8,250 bases of DNA from an uncultured Clostridia bacterium (GTDB taxonomy: Bacteria > Bacillota > Clostridia > TANB77 > CAG-508), in NCBI GenBank assembly GCA_934119935.1, contig CAKOSX010000012.1:1-8250 (forward strand), given 5' to 3'. Each line of letters begins with the position of its first letter. Position 1 is the stretch's first letter. This document shows positions 1-5,494 of the stretch, in pieces. Position numbers and translations under genes: made by a program. Under the pieces are notes generated by a model that saw only the letters and a program-made list of their open reading frames with translations, was not told the DNA's origin and did not search any database.

Positions 1-69
1 TAAATCTAAGTAATGGTTTGCAACTGTTGGTATTGTAAATTTGAACATTATTTTGTCTGCTGGATTCCA
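1..69. repeat. 69-bp terminal direct repeat, left copy
   Basis: These 69 bases are identical to 8182-8250, with an offset of 8,181. Both copies encode aldolase codons 204-226 on the minus strand in the same phase, so the gene reads through without interruption when the ends are joined. This is what a circular molecule, or a looped assembly with an overlap, would look like. A pair of integration sites is less likely because no integrase is present. Confidence 0.97.
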
Positions 70-678
70 TTCTTTTAATTTTCTTATTATTTCGTCTTTT
101 AATATTTTTTCGCAAAGTTCTTTTTGCTCTGAATGTATGTCTACTTCTGGTTCAATTATTGGAACTAATCCACCATCACATATTGTTTTAGCAAATTCGA
201 ATTGTTGATTTACAATATCTCTTATTCCTTCTTCGTTTGCTTCATATATTACAGATCTCATCTTTGTTCCGAATACATTCTTTTTATTAGCTTCTTCTAT
301 TTCTTCTTTTAAATTTGGAATTTCTTTCATTAATTTTACGCCATTCTTTTCTTCGGCTAATCCCTTATCAACTTTTAAGAAAGAAACTATTCCCTTTTCG
401 TCCCATAAATAATCTGCTGTAAATTTTCCATTTACTTCTGACATCATTGTTTTTTCGAAAAGAATTGTTCCTAAAATGTGTTCATTTGTAAACACTTTGC
501 TTGTCATAACTCTTTTTCTCATTTCATGGATTAGATTAAACATCTCTTCTTCTGAGCTATATTCACTTTCATCTATTCCATAATTTTTTAGAGTTTTCGC
601 ACTGCTTCCACCACTTTGGTCAAGTGCTGCAATAAATCCTCTTCCATCTCTCATAATTTCATACATTTTCTCATTCAT
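1..678 (-). CDS. fda: Class I fructose-bisphosphate aldolase, residues 1-226 (continues at 8181 of the circle)
   Basis: Cytoplasmic class I aldolase. It interconverts fructose 1,6-bisphosphate with dihydroxyacetone phosphate and glyceraldehyde 3-phosphate through a Schiff-base lysine and needs no metal. The ATG at 676-678 follows GGAGG (687-691) with an 8-base spacer. Visible motifs are GFIAALDQSGGS (residues 14-25, Asp20), LKVDKGLAEE, FGTKMRS, PIIEPEVD and MFKFTIPT, where Lys213 is the expected Schiff-base residue. The frame runs open to base 1. Joined to 7972-8250 it gives 295 residues, about the length of Staphylococcus Fda (296, from memory). It has its own strong promoter at 752-780 and lies downstream of the hipA-like gene. 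A core glycolytic gene is unexpected on a small circle. Confidence 0.96.
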   Translation of the reverse strand, partial: MNEKMYEIMRDGRGFIAALDQSGGSSAKTLKNYGIDESEYSSEEEMFNLIHEMRKRVMTSKVFTNEHILGTILFEKTMMSEVNGKFTADYLWDEKGIVSFLKVDKGLAEEKNGVKLMKEIPNLKEEIEEANKKNVFGTKMRSVIYEANEEGIRDIVNQQFEFAKTICDGGLVPIIEPEVDIHSEQKELCEKILKDEIIRKLKEWNPADKIMFKFTIPTVANHYLDL

Positions 679-686
679 TTGTATTA

Positions 687-691
687 CCTCC
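687..691 (-). promoter_or_regulatory. Ribosome binding site of fda
   Basis: GGAGG lies 8 bases before the ATG at 678. It fixes that start in preference to the in-frame Met at codon 5. Confidence 0.85.
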
Positions 692-751
692 ATATATATA
701 GTTTTTATCATAATTAAAAATATATGCTTAAATCATACAATTTTCACTTAG

Positions 752-780
752 ATTATACTTATTAAAACTGTAAAAGTCAA
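752..780 (-). promoter_or_regulatory. Sigma-A-type promoter of fda
   Basis: On the minus strand a TTGACT -35 (775-780) is followed by a 17-base spacer and a perfect TATAAT -10 (752-757). Transcription would begin near 745, leaving a leader of about 67 bases. This is the best promoter match in the window and suggests the aldolase is expressed independently of the fic-hipA unit. I recognise no riboswitch in the leader, and no convincing terminator between 781 and 845. Confidence 0.88.
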
Positions 781-845
781 CAGTAATTGCAGAGGGATTT
801 TCTGTTTTTAAATTTATTTTTTATATACTATAAAGCTAGAAAATC

Positions 846-1715
846 TTACCTTATTTTATTGTAAACCTCTTTTAATATCTCATACCTTATTTCTATAATC
901 CTTTTGTAGAAACTCTTTCTTGTATTTGATATTTCAGTAATATTATCTATAAAGTTGTATATGTCATCTATTTTAATTTTTTCAAACACTCTTCTAATTG
1001 CATCATTGCAGTCTTCATTACTCATTTGTTTCATGAAGGTCATATAATTTATCTTTTTTTCATTTATCTTAATACATGAATAACAATTTATAGCTAAGTT
1101 CTTCAATTCTACATCGTTCAATTTTGAAAGTTCTGCATCTTCGATCATTGGATTCAAACAAGATCCACAATCATATATTGGAGAGAACTTCATTTCTTTT
1201 TTCTCTGTATTTACTAAGAATCCCCAATTACCATTGTGTCTGTCAGTGTTTCCAATTAAAGCATCTATAATAAACATATTCCAAAACTTTTTCTTTGTCT
1301 CTTCAGAATTTATCATTTTATTTTCATCAATAACATCCATTATATCTGTCAACTCTGTTTCGATCTTTTTATCTGGGTTCGTGCTTAATGCTAGACTCTC
1401 AAATTCATATAGAACATTATTTTTATCTGTAAAATCCTCACATGCACAAACTATTTTTTCCTTTTCATTATATTTGTAAGTTGCAAGCATAGTATTTTGC
1501 ACAAAAAAACCACATATTCTAAATATATTGCTTCCTACATATTCAGAAAAGGCATTATTTATATATAATATATTTTTTCCTTTTTCTCTTATTGGATCTG
1601 GAAATTTTACAAGATATTTCTTCCCCTTATATAGCAATGTTTTCTTCTTTTCTGAGCCTTTATAATAATTTATTTCTTCTATTGCATTCGTTAAATCTAT
1701 CATATTCTTCCTCAT
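846..1715 (-). CDS. HipA/CtkA-like serine/threonine protein kinase
   Basis: A 289-residue cytoplasmic protein with kinase features of the HipA-C/CtkA family: KYLVKFP (Lys37, nucleotide-binding lysine), SEYVG (Glu58), a catalytic loop NTDRHNGNWG (residues 156-165; Asp158, Asn161) and the metal-binding FSPIYDCGS (Asp182). It is much shorter than full HipA (about 440 residues) and has no separate N-terminal HipA subdomain, so it resembles stand-alone CtkA-like kinases. The start at 1715 overlaps the fic stop as ATGA, implying translational coupling. An alternative Met at 1703 (codon 5) has GAGG at 1710-1713 with a 6-base spacer and is at least as plausible. In HipA toxins the kinase phosphorylates a translation factor such as glutamyl-tRNA synthetase; the target here is unknown. 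No HipB-like DNA-binding antitoxin is present. Confidence 0.88.
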   Translation of the reverse strand: MRKNMIDLTNAIEEINYYKGSEKKKTLLYKGKKYLVKFPDPIREKGKNILYINNAFSEYVGSNIFRICGFFVQNTMLATYKYNEKEKIVCACEDFTDKNNVLYEFESLALSTNPDKKIETELTDIMDVIDENKMINSEETKKKFWNMFIIDALIGNTDRHNGNWGFLVNTEKKEMKFSPIYDCGSCLNPMIEDAELSKLNDVELKNLAINCYSCIKINEKKINYMTFMKQMSNEDCNDAIRRVFEKIKIDDIYNFIDNITEISNTRKSFYKRIIEIRYEILKEVYNKIR

Positions 1716-2542
1716 TTCTCTTCAAATAACTCCTTAACATATAGTTCTCTATTTTTTAGTTCATGCTCTTTGCCTTGCAATAAATTTTCAAAAAACATTG
1801 CTAAGTATTGAAAAGTTGGATATATTCCTTTTGGAATGTTTCCATAGTTGCTCCTTACTAAAGCATTTCTAAAATATAAGCTATTATTTTTGAACATATC
1901 ATTATTAATACTGAATCCCATGCTATTTAAATACTTTTCAATAAAGACTGCTGTTGTTCTGGTATTTCCTTCTCCAAATGGGTGTATCTGCCAGATGCTT
2001 GATGTAAATTTTATAATATGGCTTATTAATTCATCTTTATTTAATTTTGAATAATCAAAATCTTTTTCCTCTTTAAAATCGTACTCAATGTAGCTTTCGA
2101 TATCTTGGTAATTTACATATTTTACTGTATCTCCATTTAGAATTTCTTCTTTTTTAGTTATATTATAATTTCTATAATCTCCAGCAAAATCGTAAATGTC
2201 CTTAAATAAAAACTTATGGATATTCTTTAAAGCTACAGGACTAAATCCAAAGCTTTTATCCTCTAATAACTGAGCTATTCTTAAAGATACTATATCGCAT
2301 TCTTTTTCTCTTTGAATGCTTATATCATTTTGATTTTGTGTTTCATAATAAGATTTTAATAGATCTTCAACTTCTGAATATTTTAATTCTCCATTAATAT
2401 TCTTTTTAGACAAATCTATCAAATATTTAGAAGGTTCTAAATTATCAACTTTATTTAAACCAATTCCTGTATTCCAATATCCTTGTTTCTTTTTCGTATC
2501 TTGCGTTTCATTTTCAATTATATAGTTTTCTTCTTCTGACAT
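1712..2542 (-). CDS. Fic-domain protein, putative nucleotidyl- or phosphotransferase
   Basis: A 276-residue cytoplasmic Fic protein. The Fic fold spans roughly residues 80-255, with the active-site loop HPFGEGNTR at 187-195: His187 is the catalytic base and Glu191 the metal-binding acid. A flap lies near NGDTVKYV (136-143). Two departures from the consensus HPFx[D/E]GNGRxxR are visible: the second Gly of GNG is Thr194, and the second Arg is replaced by Ala198. I see no clear inhibitory (S/T)xxxE(G/N) motif in the helical N-terminus (about 22-70) or the C-terminus. Fic enzymes usually AMPylate a hydroxyl of a target protein, but the altered loop leaves the donor and reaction uncertain. The ATG has AGGAGG (2550-2555) at 7 bases and a promoter at 2577-2605. 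The TGA stop overlaps the downstream kinase start by 4 bases, so the two are one operon. Confidence 0.94.
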   Translation of the reverse strand: MSEEENYIIENETQDTKKKQGYWNTGIGLNKVDNLEPSKYLIDLSKKNINGELKYSEVEDLLKSYYETQNQNDISIQREKECDIVSLRIAQLLEDKSFGFSPVALKNIHKFLFKDIYDFAGDYRNYNITKKEEILNGDTVKYVNYQDIESYIEYDFKEEKDFDYSKLNKDELISHIIKFTSSIWQIHPFGEGNTRTTAVFIEKYLNSMGFSINNDMFKNNSLYFRNALVRSNYGNIPKGIYPTFQYLAMFFENLLQGKEHELKNRELYVKELFEEK

Positions 2543-2549
2543 TCAAAAT

Positions 2550-2555
2550 CCTCCT
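2550..2555 (-). promoter_or_regulatory. Ribosome binding site of fic
   Basis: AGGAGG with a 7-base spacer before the ATG at 2542; a full-strength site that fixes the start. Confidence 0.85.
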
Positions 2556-2576
2556 ATTTATATACATTTCGTACTT

Positions 2577-2605
2577 ATCATATCAAAAAACTAATAGTTT
2601 TACAA
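2577..2605 (-). promoter_or_regulatory. Promoter of the fic-hipA operon
   Basis: On the minus strand, TTGTAA (2600-2605) is followed by a 17-base spacer and TATGAT (2577-2582, five of six matches to TATAAT). The -35 and spacer lie within the hairpin and T-run that end the upstream VTT gene, so terminator and promoter share the same bases. The start would be near 2570, with a short leader. Confidence 0.7.
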
Positions 2606-2615
2606 CTATTAGTTT
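2585..2615 (-). terminator. Rho-independent terminator of the yiiX-VTT unit
   Basis: A perfect 10-bp inverted repeat (2590-2599 with 2604-2613, 4-base loop), extendable by two A-T pairs. On the minus strand it is followed at once by six T residues (complement of 2585-2590). It begins about 20 bases after the VTT stop codon, as expected for an intrinsic terminator. Confidence 0.88.
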
Positions 2616-2633
2616 ACAATTATTTTCTGTTCC

Positions 2634-3368
2634 TTATTTTATCGTTTTCAACGCCTCACTCGTTATTTTTTCTTTATCAAATTTCTGATATATAAATATT
2701 AAAATTGCCACCGCTACAACAATTACTCCATATAATAAAATTCCCAATTTCCAGTCACCCACTGCAATATTCGCACCAGCTAATGTTGATGATATTACTG
2801 ATGGGAACCTTGCAAGTGTGGATATTACTATAAACCTTGTTGGCTTTATTGGTAGCAGTCCTGCAATGTATACTAATAAATCTTTTGGCGTTCCAGGCAA
2901 TAAAAATAGTATTAACATTATCATTTCTATTTTTTTAGGATTTTGAAAAAGTTTACTGTTTTCTATTTTCTTTACTTTATTTTCATCACAGAATTCATAT
3001 ACAAATTTCTTTCCTAATTTTCTAACCAAGAAGAAAATCACTGTAGAAATAATTCCTGCAGAAACCATAATAAAGACTGTTCCCCATAGTCCTCCATAAC
3101 ACATTCCTGCTAAAATTTCAATCGGTTCGCCTGGTATTATAAATAAAAATATTTGTGCAACCTCAAGAGCAAACAGTGAAAGTAGCCCTAGCACGCCAGA
3201 GCTTTCTACTTTTTGCTTAAATGCAACTTGTCCTTCCACAGTTGATAGATTTCTCATTACGGGAAACAAATATATCGTTGCTCCAATGCATATTACAAGT
3301 GCTACTACAAACATCACCAATTTTAATATTTTTACTTTACTCATTATTTTATCACATTCCTTTTCCAT
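2634..3368 (-). CDS. VTT-domain (TVP38/TMEM64/DedA-like) membrane protein
   Basis: A 244-residue integral membrane protein. Hydrophobic stretches lie near residues 14-36, 58-78, 84-114, 146-172, 178-200 and 206-228. The two hallmark re-entrant segments are IIPGEPIEILAG (77-88) and LLPGTPKDLLVYIAG (156-170), each with a Pro-Gly turn and an acidic residue; LARFPS (185-190) is also conserved. VTT proteins include lipid scramblases and DedA carriers linked to membrane homeostasis; the substrate here cannot be read from the sequence. The chosen ATG at 3368 has only a weak GGA-like site. Met9 (3344) is an alternative with a distant AAGGA. No clear promoter lies in the 53-base gap after the yiiX-like gene, so the two are probably co-transcribed. 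A strong terminator follows. Confidence 0.92.
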   Translation of the reverse strand: MEKECDKIMSKVKILKLVMFVVALVICIGATIYLFPVMRNLSTVEGQVAFKQKVESSGVLGLLSLFALEVAQIFLFIIPGEPIEILAGMCYGGLWGTVFIMVSAGIISTVIFFLVRKLGKKFVYEFCDENKVKKIENSKLFQNPKKIEMIMLILFLLPGTPKDLLVYIAGLLPIKPTRFIVISTLARFPSVISSTLAGANIAVGDWKLGILLYGVIVVAVAILIFIYQKFDKEKITSEALKTIK

Positions 3369-3421
3369 ATGCTATTCCAGTTATATCAAATTTCTAATTA
3401 CATATTTGGCATATGTTTATC

Positions 3422-3976
3422 TCATAAATTTGCCACATTCAAAGTTGGCAGTTCTTCAACTTTATATTGTTTCAGTGCTCCCTTATATTCTAACCTTATA
3501 TTCTCTAAGTTTAAAAAATCCTCTGGTTTTACTATATCTGGCAAATTATTCTTAATTTGAGCCTTTTTCATAGCATACTTCACAAATTCTGCACAGTAAA
3601 AAGCCCTTCTTCTCTGAATTTTCATATGTAAAGCAACTGCGACTAGTCCAACAAAATTAAATTTATATTTTTGAGAAGTTGCCTCAACCTTATGTATTAT
3701 CTGATTTAATCTATTATACTGCTCATCCGAAATCATTATAGAATAAACTGCTGTCTGAGTATTTTTAAATCTTTTAAATGTTCCAATATTTATGCCTTCG
3801 TGCACAAATCCACCCCTAAATGGATTATATGGATTCAATCTTCCAAAGCTGTACATCATTGTCAAATTCTCATCCAATCCTATAGACACATGTGAATATT
3901 CTGCTCCTGTGTACGCTTTTACAATCCTTGAAAGTACTGTGCCACTATATGTTAAAATTATATAAATACGTTTCAA
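3422..3976 (-). CDS. YiiX/YaeF-like permuted papain-fold (NlpC/P60-related) hydrolase
   Basis: A 184-residue protein with the circularly permuted NlpC/P60 layout: an early AEYSHVSIGL holding His29 and a late AFYCAEFVKYAM holding the presumed nucleophile Cys128, followed by Glu130. Such enzymes are thiol hydrolases or acyltransferases acting on amide or ester bonds in lipids or peptides; the substrate is unknown. There is no signal peptide, and the N-terminus runs directly into the first strand. The start is TTG (3974-3976), chosen because AAGGAGG (3982-3988) lies 5 bases upstream and the family homology begins there. It is first in a likely two-gene unit with the VTT protein, which may link both to membrane or envelope lipid handling (inference). 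Its promoter is at 4037-4065. Confidence 0.83.
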   Translation of the reverse strand: MKRIYIILTYSGTVLSRIVKAYTGAEYSHVSIGLDENLTMMYSFGRLNPYNPFRGGFVHEGINIGTFKRFKNTQTAVYSIMISDEQYNRLNQIIHKVEATSQKYKFNFVGLVAVALHMKIQRRRAFYCAEFVKYAMKKAQIKNNLPDIVKPEDFLNLENIRLEYKGALKQYKVEELPTLNVANL

Positions 3977-3981
3977 TTTTT

Positions 3982-3988
3982 CCTCCTT
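3982..3988 (-). promoter_or_regulatory. Ribosome binding site deciding a TTG start
   Basis: AAGGAGG with a 5-base spacer to TTG at 3976. There is no ATG nearby in this frame, so the site decides the start of the yiiX-like gene. Confidence 0.85.
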
Positions 3989-4016
3989 AAGAGAAACAAT
4001 TTAGTTTCTTTTTAAT

Positions 4017-4049
4017 CTTATGCTATCTGCAAATGGATTATAGCATAAG
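4017..4049. repeat. Inverted repeat across the yiiX-like -10 box
   Basis: The arms CTTATGCTAT (4017-4026) and ATAGCATAAG (4040-4049) are perfect 10-bp complements with a 13-base centre. The right arm overlaps the -10 box and the left arm lies just past the predicted start of transcription. Because one arm falls upstream of the start, an operator is more likely than an RNA hairpin. Confidence 0.65.
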
Positions 4050-4065
4050 AGCAAGTAATTTACAA
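4037..4065 (-). promoter_or_regulatory. Promoter of the yiiX-VTT unit
   Basis: On the minus strand, TTGTAA (4060-4065), a 17-base spacer and a perfect TATAAT (4037-4042). Transcription should begin near 4030, about 50 bases before the TTG start codon. Both boxes are embedded in inverted repeats. Confidence 0.82.
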
Positions 4066-4076
4066 TAATTACTTGC
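4051..4076. repeat. Inverted repeat across the yiiX-like -35 box
   Basis: GCAAGTAATT (4051-4060) and AATTACTTGC (4067-4076) are perfect 10-bp complements around a 6-base centre that holds most of the -35 box. Neither strand has a T-run after it, so it is not a good terminator. An operator fits better. Confidence 0.6.
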
Positions 4077-4171
4077 CCTTGTAATACATTTATTTAACTA
4101 CAGATAAGTGAAAACGTAAAAGCAAGTGTTTTGACAATGTGCATTGCAATAAGTCTTACATTTGGTCTTAA

Positions 4172-4200
4172 TGTACAAGATAATGCAATATTGTTATAAT
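4172..4200 (+). promoter_or_regulatory. Candidate plus-strand promoter, orphan
   Basis: TGTACA (4172-4177), a 17-base spacer and a perfect TATAAT (4195-4200). An imperfect dyad, TAATGCAAT (4181-4189) with ATTGTATTA (4199-4207), surrounds the -10 box. It points away from the yiiX-like gene, and no full-length plus-strand gene follows. It could be the front end of a lost gene, or drive RNA antisense to the surface-protein locus. Confidence 0.4.
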
Positions 4201-4239
4201 TGTATTATGTAAATGTTTTGGTAGAAACGGAGAAATATT

Positions 4240-4260
4240 ATGATTGAAATCGGTAACTAG
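4240..4260 (+). other. Six-codon plus-strand ORF with ribosome binding site
   Basis: ATG at 4240 encodes MIEIGN and stops at TAG (4258-4260). GGAG (4229-4232) lies 7 bases upstream, and the candidate promoter at 4172-4200 lies upstream of that. Promoter, site and start are correctly ordered, but the frame ends almost at once. This looks like the stub of a truncated gene or a mini-leader; chance is possible in A+T-rich sequence. Confidence 0.3.
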
Positions 4261-4296
4261 AATTTACTTTTTCCAAATAGAAATTACTTTTTCAAT
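4258..4296. repeat. Short direct repeat, 20-base period
   Basis: TAGAATTTACTTTTTC (4258 onward) recurs as TAGAAATTACTTTTTC (4278 onward) with one mismatch. The first copy includes the stop of the 6-codon ORF. No function is evident. Confidence 0.5.
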
Positions 4297-4309
4297 TGGC
4301 CTTTATTTT

Positions 4310-4582
4310 TTATTTTGAAATTTCATAATCATATAAATTTATATAGTCATCTGCTATATTTGCTGTTGCACTTATCGACTCACCTGGCTTAAGCTCTGAA
4401 ACTAATAAATAAATTTCTCCAATCGAATTTCCATTTACATCTAAGCATGTTACTTTTACATATTGTTCTTCCGTTTTTTCTTTTCCTACATTTGTAACTC
4501 TTAGTCTAAAATTGCTTTCTCCATTCTTAGAATCCATCGAAAATTCTGAGTATTTAAGATTTTCTACTATCTTTTCTTCTCC
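4310..4582 (-). pseudogene. FxLYD-like domain, fragment in frame with the Hint gene
   Basis: The open frame encodes about 90 residues (the first Met is at 4537). The fragment resembles the FxLYD fold: KYSEFSMDSKNGESNFRLRV, a middle YVKVTCLDVNG strand pair, a SELKPGES turn and a terminal INLYDYEISK. The fold seems to begin before the Met at 4537 (KYSEF lies upstream of it), and that Met has no ribosome binding site, so an independent start there is doubtful. An AGGAG lies 8 bases before an in-frame ATA (4565-4567), which is not a normal start. The frame is exactly continuous with the Hint-coding segment, interrupted only by TAA (4589-4591) and TGA (4583-4585). It is either the C-terminal domain of the same protein or a 5'-truncated neighbour. 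Confidence 0.6.
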
Positions 4583-4588
4583 TCACTC

Positions 4589-5491
4589 TTAATCAATATC
4601 AACTGGTTTTAAATCTTCTACTTTTATTTTTTTCATTTCTCTTGTTCCAGATAAGCAACCATTTGCTATATAGTTATGATTCTTTGTCATTAATGTGTAA
4701 TGACGTATTGGCTCTTGTACTTGCTCATGTTTTATTAAACTTGGTGTTGTTCCATCTTCTTTATATATTTTATCTCCCATATTCCATTCATCAATATACA
4801 TTAGTTTTTCCTGGCTTACATTGTAGAATTCATGTTTCTTTACCGTTGTTATTTGAGTGCCGTCAGAGAAAGTCCATATATCATAGCTTAGCTCAAATTT
4901 AACTTCGTGCATATCGTCATTTAGTACTTCATCTATTTCCCATTTTTTCGTTTCTGTATTAAATGAAATTACTTTATCTCCAACTTTTAAGTCTTTTAAT
5001 TTTTTCTTTCTTCTCTTTTTCTTTTCTTCATCATATATATCAATTTCAGTTTCTCCAGATAAACAATAATATAACCATAAAGATTCTGACCAGTTACTAT
5101 CTTCATAATTTATGCCATCACCAACAGCTTTGATTCTTACAAAGGTATTAAGCCCATTTACTCCTTTATCAAGTAAATTTTTATACATTGTTGAAGCATC
5201 ATAAGATGTTTTGTCTTTTTCAACCTCAACTGTTTCTACTATACTTTGCACAACATATTTTGTTGCATTTTCAACTCTATTCCAAGTCAATTTTAAATAA
5301 TTATCTTTAGACAATCTTGGTGTAGCTAGTTTAGGCAATTGTTTTGTAATATTATAGGTTCTTGTAGCTGTATTTCCCGCATTATCTACTGTTGTTACTA
5401 TTGCCACTGTAGTTCCCTTATTTGTAATTATTGAAGTTTCTGTTAAATTTTCACTTTCTGTTACTCCTTTTAATTTATAAACATTACTTTT
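4589..5491 (-). pseudogene. Ig-like end, Fn3 and Hint domains: downstream half of the interrupted surface protein
   Basis: This segment continues the prepilin-like frame after the in-frame TAA at 5492-5494. The first 28 codons have no start codon but complete an Ig-like repeat (to DNAGNTATRTYNI). A GTG at 5405-5407 could give a 272-residue product; numbering below is from it. An Fn3 domain spans about 25-112. A Hint (hedgehog/intein) domain spans about 115-255: N-terminal CLSGETEI (Cys115), LKVGDKVISFN, TTVKKHEF (His192), and HNYIANG (244-250) near the end. Hint domains perform self-cleavage by an N-S acyl shift at the first Cys. The usual terminal His-Asn is absent (CLSGT follows NG), so protein splicing looks unlikely. 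Only weak AAGGGA-like complementarity precedes the GTG, so re-initiation is uncertain. Confidence 0.72.
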
Positions 5492-5494
5492 TTA
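5492..5494 (-). other. In-frame TAA interrupting the surface-protein gene
   Basis: The frame reads NNGSDSTSG, TAA, KSNVYKLKG, and both sides fit one Ig-like repeat with no shift of frame. A single base change would remove the stop. Other genes here end with TAA and TGA, so code reassignment is unlikely. Confidence 0.8.

Larger units (their letters stand above)
3977..4309. other. 333-base intergenic region between the FxLYD-like fragment and the yiiX-like gene
   Basis: This gap holds the yiiX-like promoter and ribosome binding site, two perfect 10-bp inverted repeats, a weak 6-bp hairpin (3992-3997 with 4004-4009, followed by T residues on the plus strand), a candidate plus-strand promoter with a 6-codon ORF, and a 20-base-period direct repeat. 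I see no gene of ordinary length and no convincing terminator for the surface-protein locus. Confidence 0.8.

Noticed and set aside
1..69. Terminal repeats as attL/attR of an integrated element in fda
   Set aside because: The closed unit carries the whole aldolase with its own promoter, not just a 3' end that restores a disrupted gene, and there is no integrase or excisionase.
3992..4014. Plus-strand terminator (AGAAAC/GTTTCT then T residues)
   Set aside because: The stem is only 6 bp with four A-T pairs, and no plus-strand gene precedes it.
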